Part shown: piece by piece, positions 28,468 to 36,498 of the stretch
Layout of the letters: each line of letters opens with the position of its first letter
Numbering within the stretch: the first letter of the stretch is position 1
Assembly (NCBI GenBank): GCA_002729695.1
Contig: PBYQ01000040.1
Coordinates: 1-64,000, forward strand
Direction of reading: 5' to 3'
DNA: 64,000 nt
Origin: Citromicrobium sp.
GTDB taxonomy: Bacteria > Pseudomonadota > Alphaproteobacteria > Sphingomonadales > Sphingomonadaceae
The notes under the pieces: model-generated
What the model saw: the letters and a program-made list of their open reading frames with translations, nothing else
Database searches by the model: none
Told to the model about the DNA's origin: nothing
Made by a program: the position numbers and the translations under genes

Positions 28468-28895
28468 CTGGCGGCGGGTTCCAGCCAGCGGGCCATTCCC
28501 TGCGACATGGGCGCGACCGGTAGGAATCCGTAACGGCCGTAGAGATGGTTCGCATCGCCATCCGCGATGAGGCTGACATAGGCGGGTGCCTCCAGCTTTT
28601 GCGCCAGGCGATCCATCAGATCGCGCATGATTCCCTTGCCCAGCCCCTTTCCCTGGTGGGTGGGATGGACTGCGATGTCGACGACCTGAAAAAAGAGCCC
28701 GCCGTCCCCCACAACCCTGCCCATGGCCACCGTCTGGCCTTCGAACTCGACGATGACGGAGACGATACTGTTGGGAAGGCCGGCTTCAGCCGCGGCGCGA
28801 TCGTGTGGACTCAGGCCTGCCGCGATCCGAAGGCCGAGGTAATCCTCGACCGTCGGAATGGCGTGCCTGAGCGTATAAGCTTCGGTGAGTGTCAT
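28464..28895 (-). CDS. GNAT N-acetyltransferase
   Basis: 143 residues. The acetyl-CoA loop reads VHPTHQGKGLGKGIM (Q-x-x-G-x-G/A type), with a preceding VVDIAV strand and a C-terminal LYGRYGF motif. The substrate is unknown. It is transcribed against the helicase gene and shares four bases with its stop. Confidence 0.87.
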   Translation of the reverse strand: MTLTEAYTLRHAIPTVEDYLGLRIAAGLSPHDRAAAEAGLPNSIVSVIVEFEGQTVAMGRVVGDGGLFFQVVDIAVHPTHQGKGLGKGIMRDLMDRLAQKLEAPAYVSLIADGDANHLYGRYGFLPVAPMSQGMARWLEPAAS

Positions 28896-28934
28896 GGCCG
28901 CAGCCTAGCGGGATGCGGCCATGCTGGCATCGGC

Positions 28935-29357
28935 CTATTTCGACCCGAACTCTCGATACTGATCATTGCCGACGAAGCCGAATTTGGTGACGGGGGACGC
29001 CTTGATCGTACGCAGCGTACGCGCGGACAGATCGTAGCTGGCATTACCCTCCGGTTCGAACTGCAGCTCCGGCTCGGGCGCGATCCGGCTTGCGAGGAGC
29101 AGATTGGCCTTCAACTCGCTCTGCGATGCTGGCTGCCCGTTCCACAGCACGGTGCCGCTCTCGGTGACGACCACCTTGTTGACGACCGGATCGAAGTCGA
29201 ACCGTTCGGTGCTCGAGCCGACATCGACGTCGATCGAGTGTGCGGCGATCGGGATGGTGATCACGAACATGATCAGCAGCACCAGCAGCACATCGATGAG
29301 GGGGGTCATGTTCATTTCGCCCAGGGGGGCGGTCTCGGCGGATCTCGCGAAAGCCAT
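28935..29357 (-). CDS. exbD: ExbD/TolR-family biopolymer transport protein (third copy)
   Basis: 140 residues. One membrane helix (about 19-40) with the proton-path aspartate at 22 in MTPLIDVLLVLLIMF, then a periplasmic domain. Its C-terminal VTKFGFVGNDQYREFG is almost the same as that of the middle copy, so the two are likely duplicates. The start ATG 29357 has GGGAGAGTGAAG in front. A strong terminator (29438-29467) separates it from the two upstream exbD genes, so it may be transcribed by itself or only by read-through. Confidence 0.92.
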   Translation of the reverse strand: MAFARSAETAPLGEMNMTPLIDVLLVLLIMFVITIPIAAHSIDVDVGSSTERFDFDPVVNKVVVTESGTVLWNGQPASQSELKANLLLASRIAPEPELQFEPEGNASYDLSARTLRTIKASPVTKFGFVGNDQYREFGSK

Positions 29358-29437
29358 CTTCACTCTCCCACAACGCGATCGGTTGTCCGACCTGCGTGTG
29401 TAAGAATATATCATCATCGACGGACTGACCAGTAGGC

Positions 29438-29467
29438 ACAAAAAAGGGGGCGGATCGCTCCGCCCCC
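29438..29467 (-). terminator. Rho-independent terminator inside the Ton cluster
   Basis: Perfect 9-bp GC-rich stem (29446-29454 with 29459-29467), loop of four, and a run of six A on the plus strand that becomes six U in the minus-strand transcript. It lies between the second and third exbD genes, in the direction of their transcription. Confidence 0.88.
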
Positions 29468-29512
29468 TCGAATTTCGCGAGCGCTCATGCGCCGCTGGGT
29501 TTGCCTATCGGC

Positions 29513-29947
29513 CTATTTGCCGAACGTGCGGTACTGTTCGTTGCCGACGAAGCCGAACTTGGTCACGCCCGACGCCTTGATGATGTTCAGCGTCTTGGCC
29601 GACAGGTCGTAGCTGGCCAGCGGCTCGGGCTCGAACTGCAGCTCGGGCTCGGGCTGCATGTCGCGGGTCAGCTGCAGATTGCGAACCAGTTCGGGCTGGC
29701 TGATATTATCGCCATTCCAGAGAATCTGGCCGTCCTGCGTGAGAACGATCTTGTTCTTCACGGGATCGATCTGATCGGGTGGCGGGTTGTTCGGGTCCGG
29801 CGACGGCAGGTCGATATTGACCGCGTGCGTAGCCACCGGGATGGTGATGATGAACATGATGAGGAGCACGAGCAGGACGTCGATCAACGGCGTCATGTTC
29901 ATTTCCATCATCGGCGCGCCATCATCCTTGCCGCCTGACATAGCCAT
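29513..29947 (-). CDS. exbD: ExbD/TolR-family biopolymer transport protein (second copy)
   Basis: 144 residues. Membrane helix at about 20-41 with the essential aspartate at 23 (MTPLIDVLLVLLIMF). The periplasmic domain includes NIDLPSPDPNNPPPDQIDP and ends GVTKFGFVGNEQYRTFGK. ExbD works with ExbB as the proton-driven motor that energises TonB. It starts 34 bases after the first exbD and is followed by a terminator. Confidence 0.94.
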   Translation of the reverse strand: MAMSGGKDDGAPMMEMNMTPLIDVLLVLLIMFIITIPVATHAVNIDLPSPDPNNPPPDQIDPVKNKIVLTQDGQILWNGDNISQPELVRNLQLTRDMQPEPELQFEPEPLASYDLSAKTLNIIKASGVTKFGFVGNEQYRTFGK

Positions 29948-29981
29948 GGTTGAAGTCTCCTAAGTCTTTGTCTGGGCCGGA

Positions 29982-30518
29982 TCAGCCGTTCGGATCGACC
30001 GGGTTCGAAATGAACCCGATGGTCGGATAGCCTGCCGCCTGCACGTTGTAGATCGTCCCGGCGACACAGCGCCACGGCGCATTCACGTCGCCGCGGATGT
30101 GGACCTGCGGGATGAGATCCGGGTCTTCCATGATGGCCTCGGGCCCGCCAGCGCGCTGGACAATGCTGTCGAGACGCTTGAACGCCTGGTCGTAAAGCTC
30201 TTCCGAGCTGACCGGGGTGGTGTTGCCGAGATACACGCGGCACTCGCCGTCGCGAACAGCACCGCTGAAGCCCGACTTGACGGGGCCCGCAGTGCGGCCT
30301 TCGGCGTCGGTGGTGCTGACCGTGATCAGCAGGTTTTCCACCTTGTCTTTCGATTCGACCGATTCGAAGATCGGAATTTCGAGTTTCTCAATCGTCTGGA
30401 TCGCAACCGGAACCGCGATCAGGAAGATGATGAGAAGCACCAGCATAACATCCACCAGCGGAGTGGTGTTGATGTCTGCCATCGGCGTATTGCCGTCGCC
30501 TCCCGTGGAAATCGCCAT
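29982..30518 (-). CDS. exbD: ExbD/TolR-family biopolymer transport protein (first copy, divergent)
   Basis: 178 residues, longer and less similar than the other two. The helix carries Asp23 in [15 protein letters not shown]. The periplasmic part has an extra segment ([18 protein letters not shown]) and two cysteines in [11 protein letters not shown] and APWRCVAGT that could form a disulfide. It ends [15 protein letters not shown]. It lies directly downstream of exbB, so it is the likely primary ExbD of this unit. Confidence 0.93.
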   Translation of the reverse strand: MAISTGGDGNTPMADINTTPLVDVMLVLLIIFLIAVPVAIQTIEKLEIPIFESVESKDKVENLLITVSTTDAEGRTAGPVKSGFSGAVRDGECRVYLGNTTPVSSEELYDQAFKRLDSIVQRAGGPEAIMEDPDLIPQVHIRGDVNAPWRCVAGTIYNVQAAGYPTIGFISNPVDPNG

Positions 30519-30562
30519 GGTCTGCGTCCTATCCGTTAGTTAGCCAAGATGAAGAGCGAAGC

Positions 30563-30587
30563 GGGGCCACGCATGGAACGTGACCCC
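30563..30587 (-). other. Stem-loop between exbB and the first exbD
   Basis: In the minus-strand RNA nine bases pair without interruption if one G-U is allowed (30563-30571 with 30579-30587), loop of seven. On the plus strand the same pair would be a C-A mismatch. No U run follows, so it is more likely an RNA stability or processing element than a terminator. Confidence 0.45.
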
Positions 30588-30595
30588 GGATCGGC

Positions 30596-31348
30596 TTACT
30601 TCTTGACGGTCTTGGCAGCAGCAGCCTGCTTGGCCGAAGCCGCAGTCATCGGCTTCACCGCGCCGTTCGAGTTGATGTAGGCGAGCAGATCGGTCGAGAA
30701 GCCGGTCAGCAGCTCGGCGATCTTTTTGTTGCGCGCCATCAGCCAGTTGTAGGCGAACACGGCGGGAACGGCGACGAGCAGACCGATCGCGGTCATGATC
30801 AGCGCTTCACCAACCGGGCCGGCGACCTTGTCGATCGAGGCCGAGCCGGCGAGGCCGATGTTGATCAGCGCGCGGTAGATACCGATAACCGTACCCAGCA
30901 GGCCGACGAACGGAGCCGTCGCACCCACGGTGGCGAGGAACGCGAGGCCACCATTCAGGCGCGACATGATCGCGTCCTGCGAGCGGGCCAGCGAACCGTG
31001 CATCCAGTCGTGCGCTTCGAGGCTGTCGGTCATGCGGCCATGCGAAGCCTGGGCTTCGACACTATCGTCGACCATCTGGCGCCATGCGCTGTTCTTGTCG
31101 AGCTTGGCAGCGCCTTCTTCCAGCGTGTTGGCGCGCCAGAACTGCGTGCGCACCTTCTTGTACTGGCCGAGCACCTTGTTCTGCTCGAGCAGCTTGGTGA
31201 TCAGAATGTAGAACGAACCGACCGACATGATCACGAGAACGGCCAGAATGGTCCATGCGATCGGACCCCCCTGCTTCATCGCTTCCATGAAACCGAATTC
31301 AGTCTGCGGACCTTCGCCAGCGGCGGCCGCCATTAGATTGATGAACAT
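30596..31348 (-). CDS. exbB: ExbB / MotA-TolQ family proton-channel protein
   Basis: 250 residues. Three membrane helices: about 30-50, 140-165 and 185-210, with the family segment LATVGATAPFVGLLGTVIG (thirteen to nineteen residues around helix 2) and GPVGEALIMTAIGLLVAVPA. It forms the pentameric channel that works with ExbD and TonB at the inner membrane. The C-terminal tail is Ala/Lys-rich. It follows tonB by 84 bases, a gap that contains a large hairpin. Confidence 0.95.
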   Translation of the reverse strand: MFINLMAAAAGEGPQTEFGFMEAMKQGGPIAWTILAVLVIMSVGSFYILITKLLEQNKVLGQYKKVRTQFWRANTLEEGAAKLDKNSAWRQMVDDSVEAQASHGRMTDSLEAHDWMHGSLARSQDAIMSRLNGGLAFLATVGATAPFVGLLGTVIGIYRALINIGLAGSASIDKVAGPVGEALIMTAIGLLVAVPAVFAYNWLMARNKKIAELLTGFSTDLLAYINSNGAVKPMTAASAKQAAAAKTVKK

Positions 31349-31386
31349 CGCGAACTCTCCAAAAAAGTATGTCTAACCAACAATGT

Positions 31387-31425
31387 CGACGCGTCCCCGT
31401 GGTGCCCCATTGCGGAGACGCGTCG
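31387..31425 (-). other. Large stem-loop between tonB and exbB
   Basis: Arms 31387-31399 and 31413-31425 pair over 13 bases in the minus-strand RNA (including the self-complementary GACGCGTC on each side, one G-U pair), loop of 13. It is not followed by a U run. It could protect or separate the tonB and exbB messages. Confidence 0.45.
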
Positions 31426-31432
31426 CCCTAAA

Positions 31433-32101
31433 TCAATTCGGGATCTGCCAGCGAACCGTGCCGGACCAGGATCCTGCCTCGCCCTTGAAACGCGCTCTGC
31501 GTTCGATCAGGCGGCAGGTCGCGTCCTTGAGGTCGCCAGGGGCGCTGCCTCCGGTAACCGAGCACCCCGAAACCCGCCCGTTGCTGCCCACCGTCACGGT
31601 GAACGAAACGCTGCCGGAATAGTCGCGGCTGATCCAGCTCGACCGGTAATCCGACGGGGTAATCCACGAGCCCGGGCTGTTCGACGGGCGAAGCGGATCC
31701 GCAGGCGGGGGCGGGGGCGGCGGCGGAGGCGGGGGCGGCGGCGGCGCGGGAGGCGCTACCGGCGCGGCAGGCGGGATCCGCAGCGCAGGCGGCGCTGGCG
31801 GCGGAATCGTCTGTTGCGTCCGAACATCCGGGGGATTGGGAGCAACCCTGATCGGCGGCGGCGGTGCCACCGGCGGCGGGGGTGCCGTTTCAGGTTTCGG
31901 CTCTTCGGGGGGCGGGGGTTCTTCCTCCGGCTCCGGCTCCGGTTCCTCGATATCGACAGTCGTCACCCGTTCCACGACCTTCTTAACGGCGGAATACGCC
32001 AGGCCGGTAATGAGGACGTAGCCGATGACGACATGAATAAGAGCAACGATGATGATCGCGACAATCTTGTTACCGCTCATCTGTTGGTCTGAATAAGCCA
32101 T
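31433..32101 (-). CDS. tonB: Energy transducer TonB
   Basis: 222 residues. A membrane anchor at about 12-34 is followed by an acidic/proline linker (DIEEPEPEPEEEPPPPEEP) and a long polyproline run that spans the periplasm. The C-terminal TonB domain (about 140-222) includes DYSGSVSFTVTVGSNGRVSG and CRLIERRARFKGEA. It passes energy from ExbB-ExbD to outer-membrane receptors. It is first in the cluster. Confidence 0.94.
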   Translation of the reverse strand: MAYSDQQMSGNKIVAIIIVALIHVVIGYVLITGLAYSAVKKVVERVTTVDIEEPEPEPEEEPPPPEEPKPETAPPPPVAPPPPIRVAPNPPDVRTQQTIPPPAPPALRIPPAAPVAPPAPPPPPPPPPPPPPPADPLRPSNSPGSWITPSDYRSSWISRDYSGSVSFTVTVGSNGRVSGCSVTGGSAPGDLKDATCRLIERRARFKGEAGSWSGTVRWQIPN

Positions 32102-32424
32102 GCAGTCGCATCACTCCATCAAGCACCGGGCGCGGCCCGGCGATCATGTCCGGCGGCTGCACCGGACGGCGATTGTTCAACCCCATTAGTCAATTCTATT
32201 GCGTCTCCGGACAAGCCGAAGCCGCAATCAACCGAGCCTATGGGGCCGTGTCCGGGCAATTTCCTACCGTCCGCCCAGACGGGCCGGGTCTTAAACAGGA
32301 TGTTCTACCTCTGCAAACCCTTTGTCGGTTCAGTCAGGATTCACGGGTTAATGTGTCTCCAGCCTGAAAATCTTGTCATAGTGACCTGCCTACAGGTCCG
32401 ATATGCTTAACCACGGAGAGCGCC
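32102..32424. promoter_or_regulatory. Divergent control region between tonB and a secreted protein
   Basis: 323 bases without a gene. It must hold the tonB promoter on the minus strand and that of the gene at 32425 on the plus strand. A clear inverted repeat GACCTG-4-CAGGTC lies at 32383-32398, next to TTGTCA at 32373-32378, and could be an operator. I could not place a convincing Fur or Irr box. Confidence 0.4.
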
Positions 32425-33297
32425 GTGAAGTTCCTAGTTTCGTCCATCAGTGCCGCCGCACTTCTCGTCACCCCGGCCCTTGTCGCACCGGCGATGGCCC
32501 AGAGCAGCACGCAATCGCAGGTCTCTGCAGGTCAGCAGGTCAGCGATGCCGACTTGGTCGACCTGGCGGATTATGCCGACCTCGTCGTGCGCGCAAAGGT
32601 GCGCAAGCAAAGCGAAGTTGCGGCGGAGCGCGCGCCCGGACTGCGACCGGGGTACTCCCGATTCTACATCGAGGCGGATACGCAAAGCCTGATTGCAGGA
32701 TCGACCCGGCTCGGCGAACGCATCCGCTACCTCGTCGATCTTCCGCTCGACGCGCGCGGCAAGAAGCCGAAGCTGAAAAAGCAGGATGTAATTCTGTTCG
32801 CCCGCCCCGTGCCCGACCGGCCCGGCGAGCTTCTGCTGGTCGCACCCGACGCGCAATTGCTCTGGAACGACGCGCTGGAGCAGCGCACGCGTCTCATTTT
32901 GAAACAGCTTGTCGCGCCTGACGCGGCCCCGCGCATCGCGGGCGTGCGCGACGCGCTGTCGGTTGCGGGCACGCTGGCAGGCGAATCGGAGACGCAGATA
33001 TTCCTCGATACGGTCGACGATTCCCCCGCCGCTATCAGCGTTGTGCGCCGGCCCGGGATGGCACCTGTGTGGGGGGTGTCTTTCTCCGAGATCGTCGACC
33101 AGGCGGTGAAGGTGCCGCAGCCCGGTTCGCTGGCATATTACCGCCTCGCCTGCGCGCTGCCGCCTTCCTTGCCAAGCGCGGCAAACCTGGCCCGCGATCC
33201 GGCCGATCGAGCGCGTGCCAGTGACGACTATCGCTTCATCCTGTCGCAGCTAGGCCCGTGCACGCGGATGCGCGAGGCGCCGAGCGTACGTTACTGA
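32425..33297 (+). CDS. Secreted hypothetical protein (290 residues)
   Basis: GTG start 32425 (GGAGAGCGCC upstream). The signal peptide MKFLVSSISAAALLVTPALV ends near APAMAQ, residue 25. The mature protein has a short helical region (SDADLVDLADYADLVVRAKV), then mixed sheet with RYLVDLPLDARGKKPKLKKQ, and two cysteines near positions 240 and 281 that may pair. No domain is recognised. It looks like a conserved sphingomonad periplasmic protein; function is unknown. It is divergent from the Ton cluster, and any link is speculative. Confidence 0.7.
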   Translation: MKFLVSSISAAALLVTPALVAPAMAQSSTQSQVSAGQQVSDADLVDLADYADLVVRAKVRKQSEVAAERAPGLRPGYSRFYIEADTQSLIAGSTRLGERIRYLVDLPLDARGKKPKLKKQDVILFARPVPDRPGELLLVAPDAQLLWNDALEQRTRLILKQLVAPDAAPRIAGVRDALSVAGTLAGESETQIFLDTVDDSPAAISVVRRPGMAPVWGVSFSEIVDQAVKVPQPGSLAYYRLACALPPSLPSAANLARDPADRARASDDYRFILSQLGPCTRMREAPSVRY

Positions 33298-33372
33298 TCT
33301 CGCCCATCCTCCGCGGCCATCGGTGCTGCTAGGGCTTGCCTTCGCGAGTGCAGCATCGCATCGCTGCGCGCC

Positions 33373-34689
33373 ATGAGCGAGGCATTCAGACTGGGAATCG
33401 CGGGGCTGGGCACGGTGGGCGCAGGAGTCGTCCGCCTGCTGACCGAGCATGCCGCATTGATCGAAACACGCGCCGGACGGCCGATCGAGGTCGTCGCGGT
33501 CAGCGCGCGCGACCGCACGAGGGACCGGGGAATCGACCTCTCCTCGTGCCGCTGGTGCGATGATCCCGTCGAACTCGCGCGCCTCGACGGAATCGACGCG
33601 GTCGCCGAGGTGATCGGCGGGACCGACGGTCCGGCACTCGATCTTGCGCGCGAATCGCTCGGCCATGGCCGGTCGCTGGTCACGGCCAACAAGGCGATGA
33701 TCGCGCAGCATGGTCTGGACCTGGCGCAGCGTGCCGAGGCGAACGGCGCGGGCCTGCTGTTCGAAGCCGCCGTGTGCGCCGGCACCCCGATCCTGCAGAC
33801 CCTGCGAGAGGGCATGGTCGGCAACCGGATCGACCGAATCGAAGGCATTCTCAACGGCACCAGCAACTACATCCTGTCCGCAATGGAGCGGCAGGGCGAG
33901 GATTTCGGTGCGGTTCTCTCCGAAGCGCAGCGGCTCGGTTACGCCGAAGCCGACCCTGCGCTGGATGTCGATGGCGGCGACGCTGCGCACAAGCTCGCCA
34001 TCCTCGCCGCGCTCGCATTCGGGGTCGAGCCGCGCTTCTGCGAGGTCGAGATCGAGGGCATTCGCGATATCCGTGCCGCCGACATCATGCAGGCAGAACG
34101 GCTGGGCTATTCGGTGCGGCTCGTCGCGATGGCCGATATGGAGCGACACAGCGATTCGCCGGCGCGCCTGCTGCAGCGGGTTCGCCCGTGCCTGCTGCCC
34201 GCGCATCATCCGCTGGCGAGCATCGACGGGCCGACCAATGCCGTGCTCGCGCATGGCGACTACGCCGGACCGATCCTGATCCAGGGCGCAGGTGCGGGGA
34301 GCGAATCGACCGCGAGCGCGATCGTATCCGATGTCGTGGCGCTCGCCCGCGGCGAGACGCGCCCCGCCTTCGCGGTACCCGCCGCCAGCCTCGCCGGTGT
34401 CGAGTGTGCCGATTCGGGGGCAAGGGAAGCGCGCTACTACCTGCGCTTCGTGGTCGCAGACCGGCCCGGCGTGCTCGCCGAACTTGCCGCCGCGATGCGC
34501 GATGCGCGGGTCAGCATCCAGAGCCTGATCCAGGAAGGCGAGAGCGTCGGCCCCGAAGAAACAGGCATCATGATCGCACTGGTCACGCACAAGGCCCCGG
34601 CGCGCAACGTGCGCGATGCGCTGGCCCGGCTGCAGGGCGCGGCCAGCATCGTCGAGCCTCCGCTGGCGATGCCGATCCTGATGGATTGA
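33373..34689 (+). CDS. hom: Homoserine dehydrogenase
   Basis: Reduces aspartate semialdehyde to homoserine for threonine and methionine synthesis. 438 residues. The NAD(P) loop GIAGLGTVGAGV begins at residue 8. ANKAMIAQHG, the substrate motif GILNGTSNYIL and YAEADPALDVDGGDAAHK are the family signature. A C-terminal ACT domain (about 350-425; RYYLRFVVADRPGVLAELAA) suggests feedback control by threonine. In relatives hom is usually followed by glpX; here a minus-strand gene lies between. Confidence 0.96.
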   Translation: MSEAFRLGIAGLGTVGAGVVRLLTEHAALIETRAGRPIEVVAVSARDRTRDRGIDLSSCRWCDDPVELARLDGIDAVAEVIGGTDGPALDLARESLGHGRSLVTANKAMIAQHGLDLAQRAEANGAGLLFEAAVCAGTPILQTLREGMVGNRIDRIEGILNGTSNYILSAMERQGEDFGAVLSEAQRLGYAEADPALDVDGGDAAHKLAILAALAFGVEPRFCEVEIEGIRDIRAADIMQAERLGYSVRLVAMADMERHSDSPARLLQRVRPCLLPAHHPLASIDGPTNAVLAHGDYAGPILIQGAGAGSESTASAIVSDVVALARGETRPAFAVPAASLAGVECADSGAREARYYLRFVVADRPGVLAELAAAMRDARVSIQSLIQEGESVGPEETGIMIALVTHKAPARNVRDALARLQGAASIVEPPLAMPILMD

Positions 34690-34693
34690 GCGC

Positions 34694-35293
34694 TCAGCCC
34701 TCGGGCACTTCGCCCGGCTCGGCAGAGGTTTGCGATGTGTCGTCCACCGCAGGGTCGGGCGTCTCTTCCTCGCTCTCCATCGTAGCGACCGGCGTTTCGC
34801 CGTCGTCGAAGCGGCTGCCGCGCGGGGCGAGGCCGCGCGCGATCCGGTCTGCGTCCGAGCCGGGCGGCGCCTCGGGCAGCGCGGCGACATCGACGACATA
34901 GACCGGGTCTTTCGGGCATGGCGGGATGAAGCACAGTCCGCCCACCGTCGCGGGTCCCTTGAAGATCCCCGGCCCCGACACATCGGGCGCCTCGCCGCCC
35001 CACGACAGGTGGCTGTCGTCCCCATTGTCGAGGCTGGAGGTGATTCGATAGCGGTCGGGGTCGCTCTCGACCGGCGCGCAGACGAGAATCTCGTTGCCGA
35101 CCGCCTCCGGGCAATCGGCGGGACGCTCCGGCTCCGGCGGGTCGACCCGATAGGTCTTTCGCGCCTCCTCCAGCATCGGCCCGACGACGTCCTCGTCGCC
35201 GCCGTCCTGCTGCGCCAGCGCAGGCGCGCACGGCACCGCCGCCAACGCAAGAGCGAAGAGGGGCGGCGCAAACCGCACTGACCTTGTCGACAT
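34694..35293 (-). CDS. Secreted hypothetical protein (199 residues, acidic, Pro-rich)
   Basis: Signal peptide MSTRSVRFAPPLFALALAAV with cleavage after ALA near residue 27. The mature part has four cysteines: two at ADCPEAVGNEILVCAP and two at GGLCFIPPCPK, a spacing that suggests two disulfides. The C-terminal 40 residues are acidic and low in complexity. Not recognised. It converges on hom (four bases apart) and is divergent from glpX. Confidence 0.65.
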   Translation of the reverse strand: MSTRSVRFAPPLFALALAAVPCAPALAQQDGGDEDVVGPMLEEARKTYRVDPPEPERPADCPEAVGNEILVCAPVESDPDRYRITSSLDNGDDSHLSWGGEAPDVSGPGIFKGPATVGGLCFIPPCPKDPVYVVDVAALPEAPPGSDADRIARGLAPRGSRFDDGETPVATMESEEETPDPAVDDTSQTSAEPGEVPEG

Positions 35294-35356
35294 GGCCTCG
35301 CTCCCGCACTAGGCGCTGTAAGCATTGCAAGACATAGCAGAAGGGCTGAATCACCT

Positions 35357-36346
35357 ATGAACACCGCAGGCGCCGCCGACGAACTCGCCAATGAACTCGA
35401 CCGCGTGCTGGTGCTCGAAATGGTGCGCGTGACCGAGAAGGCGGCGATCGCCGCTTCCAAGCTGATCGGGCGCGGCGACGAGAAAGCTGCCGATGCCGCA
35501 GCGGTGGAGGCGATGCGGCGCGCGTTCGACAAGCTCTATATCGACGGCACCGTGGTGATCGGCGAGGGCGAGCGCGACGAAGCGCCCATGCTTTATATCG
35601 GGGAGAAGGTCGGCGGCGCGCCCGGCAAGGGCCCCAAGATCGACATCGCGCTCGATCCGCTGGAAGGCACCACCATCACCGCCAAGGCCGGGCCCAACGC
35701 GCTTGCGGTGCTGGCGGCGGCGGAGGAGGGCAACCTGCTCAACGCGCCCGACACCTATATGGACAAGATCGCGGTCGGCCCCGGCTATCCCGAAGGCATC
35801 ATCGACCTCGCCAAGTCGCCGAGCGACAACGTGCGCGCAGTCGCGGAGGCGAAGGGCGTCGACCCGTCGGAGATCATCGTCTGCGTGCTCGACCGCTCGC
35901 GCCATAACGATCTGATCGCGGAGCTGCGCGGGCTGGGCTGCGGCGTGGTCCTGATCGGCGACGGCGACGTCGCGGGCGTGATCGCAGTGACCGACGAGAA
36001 CACCACGATCGACATGTACATGGGCCAGGGCGGCGCACCCGAAGGCGTGCTCGCCGCAGCCGCGCTGCGCTGCGTCGGCGGCCAGTTCAACGGCCGGCTG
36101 GTGTTCCGCAACGACGAGGAAAAGGCCCGCGCCGCCAAGTGGGGGATCGAAGACCTCGACCGGATCTACAAGCTGGAAGACCTCGCCAAGGGCGACTGCA
36201 TCTTCGCCGCGACCGGCGTCACCTCGGGCTCACTGCTCGAAGGCGTCAAGCTCAAGCGCGGCGGCAAGATGACCACCGAAAGCGTGGTGATGCGCTCGTC
36301 GAGCGGCACCGTGCGGTGGATCAAGAGCGAGCACAAGGTGCGGTGA
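35357..36346 (+). CDS. glpX: Fructose-1,6-bisphosphatase, class II
   Basis: Hydrolyses fructose-1,6-bisphosphate in gluconeogenesis. 329 residues. Metal site and family motif at LDPLEGTTI (Asp100, Glu103); VVIGEGERDEAPM and ENTTIDMYMGQGGAPEGVL are also typical. The protein ends SSSGTVRWIKSEHKVR. The codons for the last ten residues recur 96 bases downstream, in the same frame, after the TGA stop (see repeat). Confidence 0.96.
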   Translation: MNTAGAADELANELDRVLVLEMVRVTEKAAIAASKLIGRGDEKAADAAAVEAMRRAFDKLYIDGTVVIGEGERDEAPMLYIGEKVGGAPGKGPKIDIALDPLEGTTITAKAGPNALAVLAAAEEGNLLNAPDTYMDKIAVGPGYPEGIIDLAKSPSDNVRAVAEAKGVDPSEIIVCVLDRSRHNDLIAELRGLGCGVVLIGDGDVAGVIAVTDENTTIDMYMGQGGAPEGVLAAAALRCVGGQFNGRLVFRNDEEKARAAKWGIEDLDRIYKLEDLAKGDCIFAATGVTSGSLLEGVKLKRGGKMTTESVVMRSSSGTVRWIKSEHKVR

Positions 36347-36435
36347 TCCGTGGGCATGCGCTCGCCTGCCGATGGTGCGGCGGTCCTCGTACGCCAGACC
36401 AACGACGTGCGGTGGATCAAGAGCGAGCACAAGGT
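36311..36435 (+). repeat. Direct repeat of the glpX 3' end
   Basis: 29 identical bases at 36311-36339 (end of glpX) and 36407-36435, 96 bases apart and therefore in the same reading frame. The second copy ends GTACGC-TAG where the true gene ends GTGCGG-TGA. Between them a frame from ATG 36355 reads MRSPADGAAVLVRQTNDVRW and ends KSEHKVR. It looks like a partial tail duplication or a relic of another glpX-like end. Confidence 0.85.
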
Positions 36436-36498
36436 ACGCTAGTCGCGGGAGAGGACTGCACTCTCGCTTTTGAACGACGGTAGCGAACGGCATGCGCT

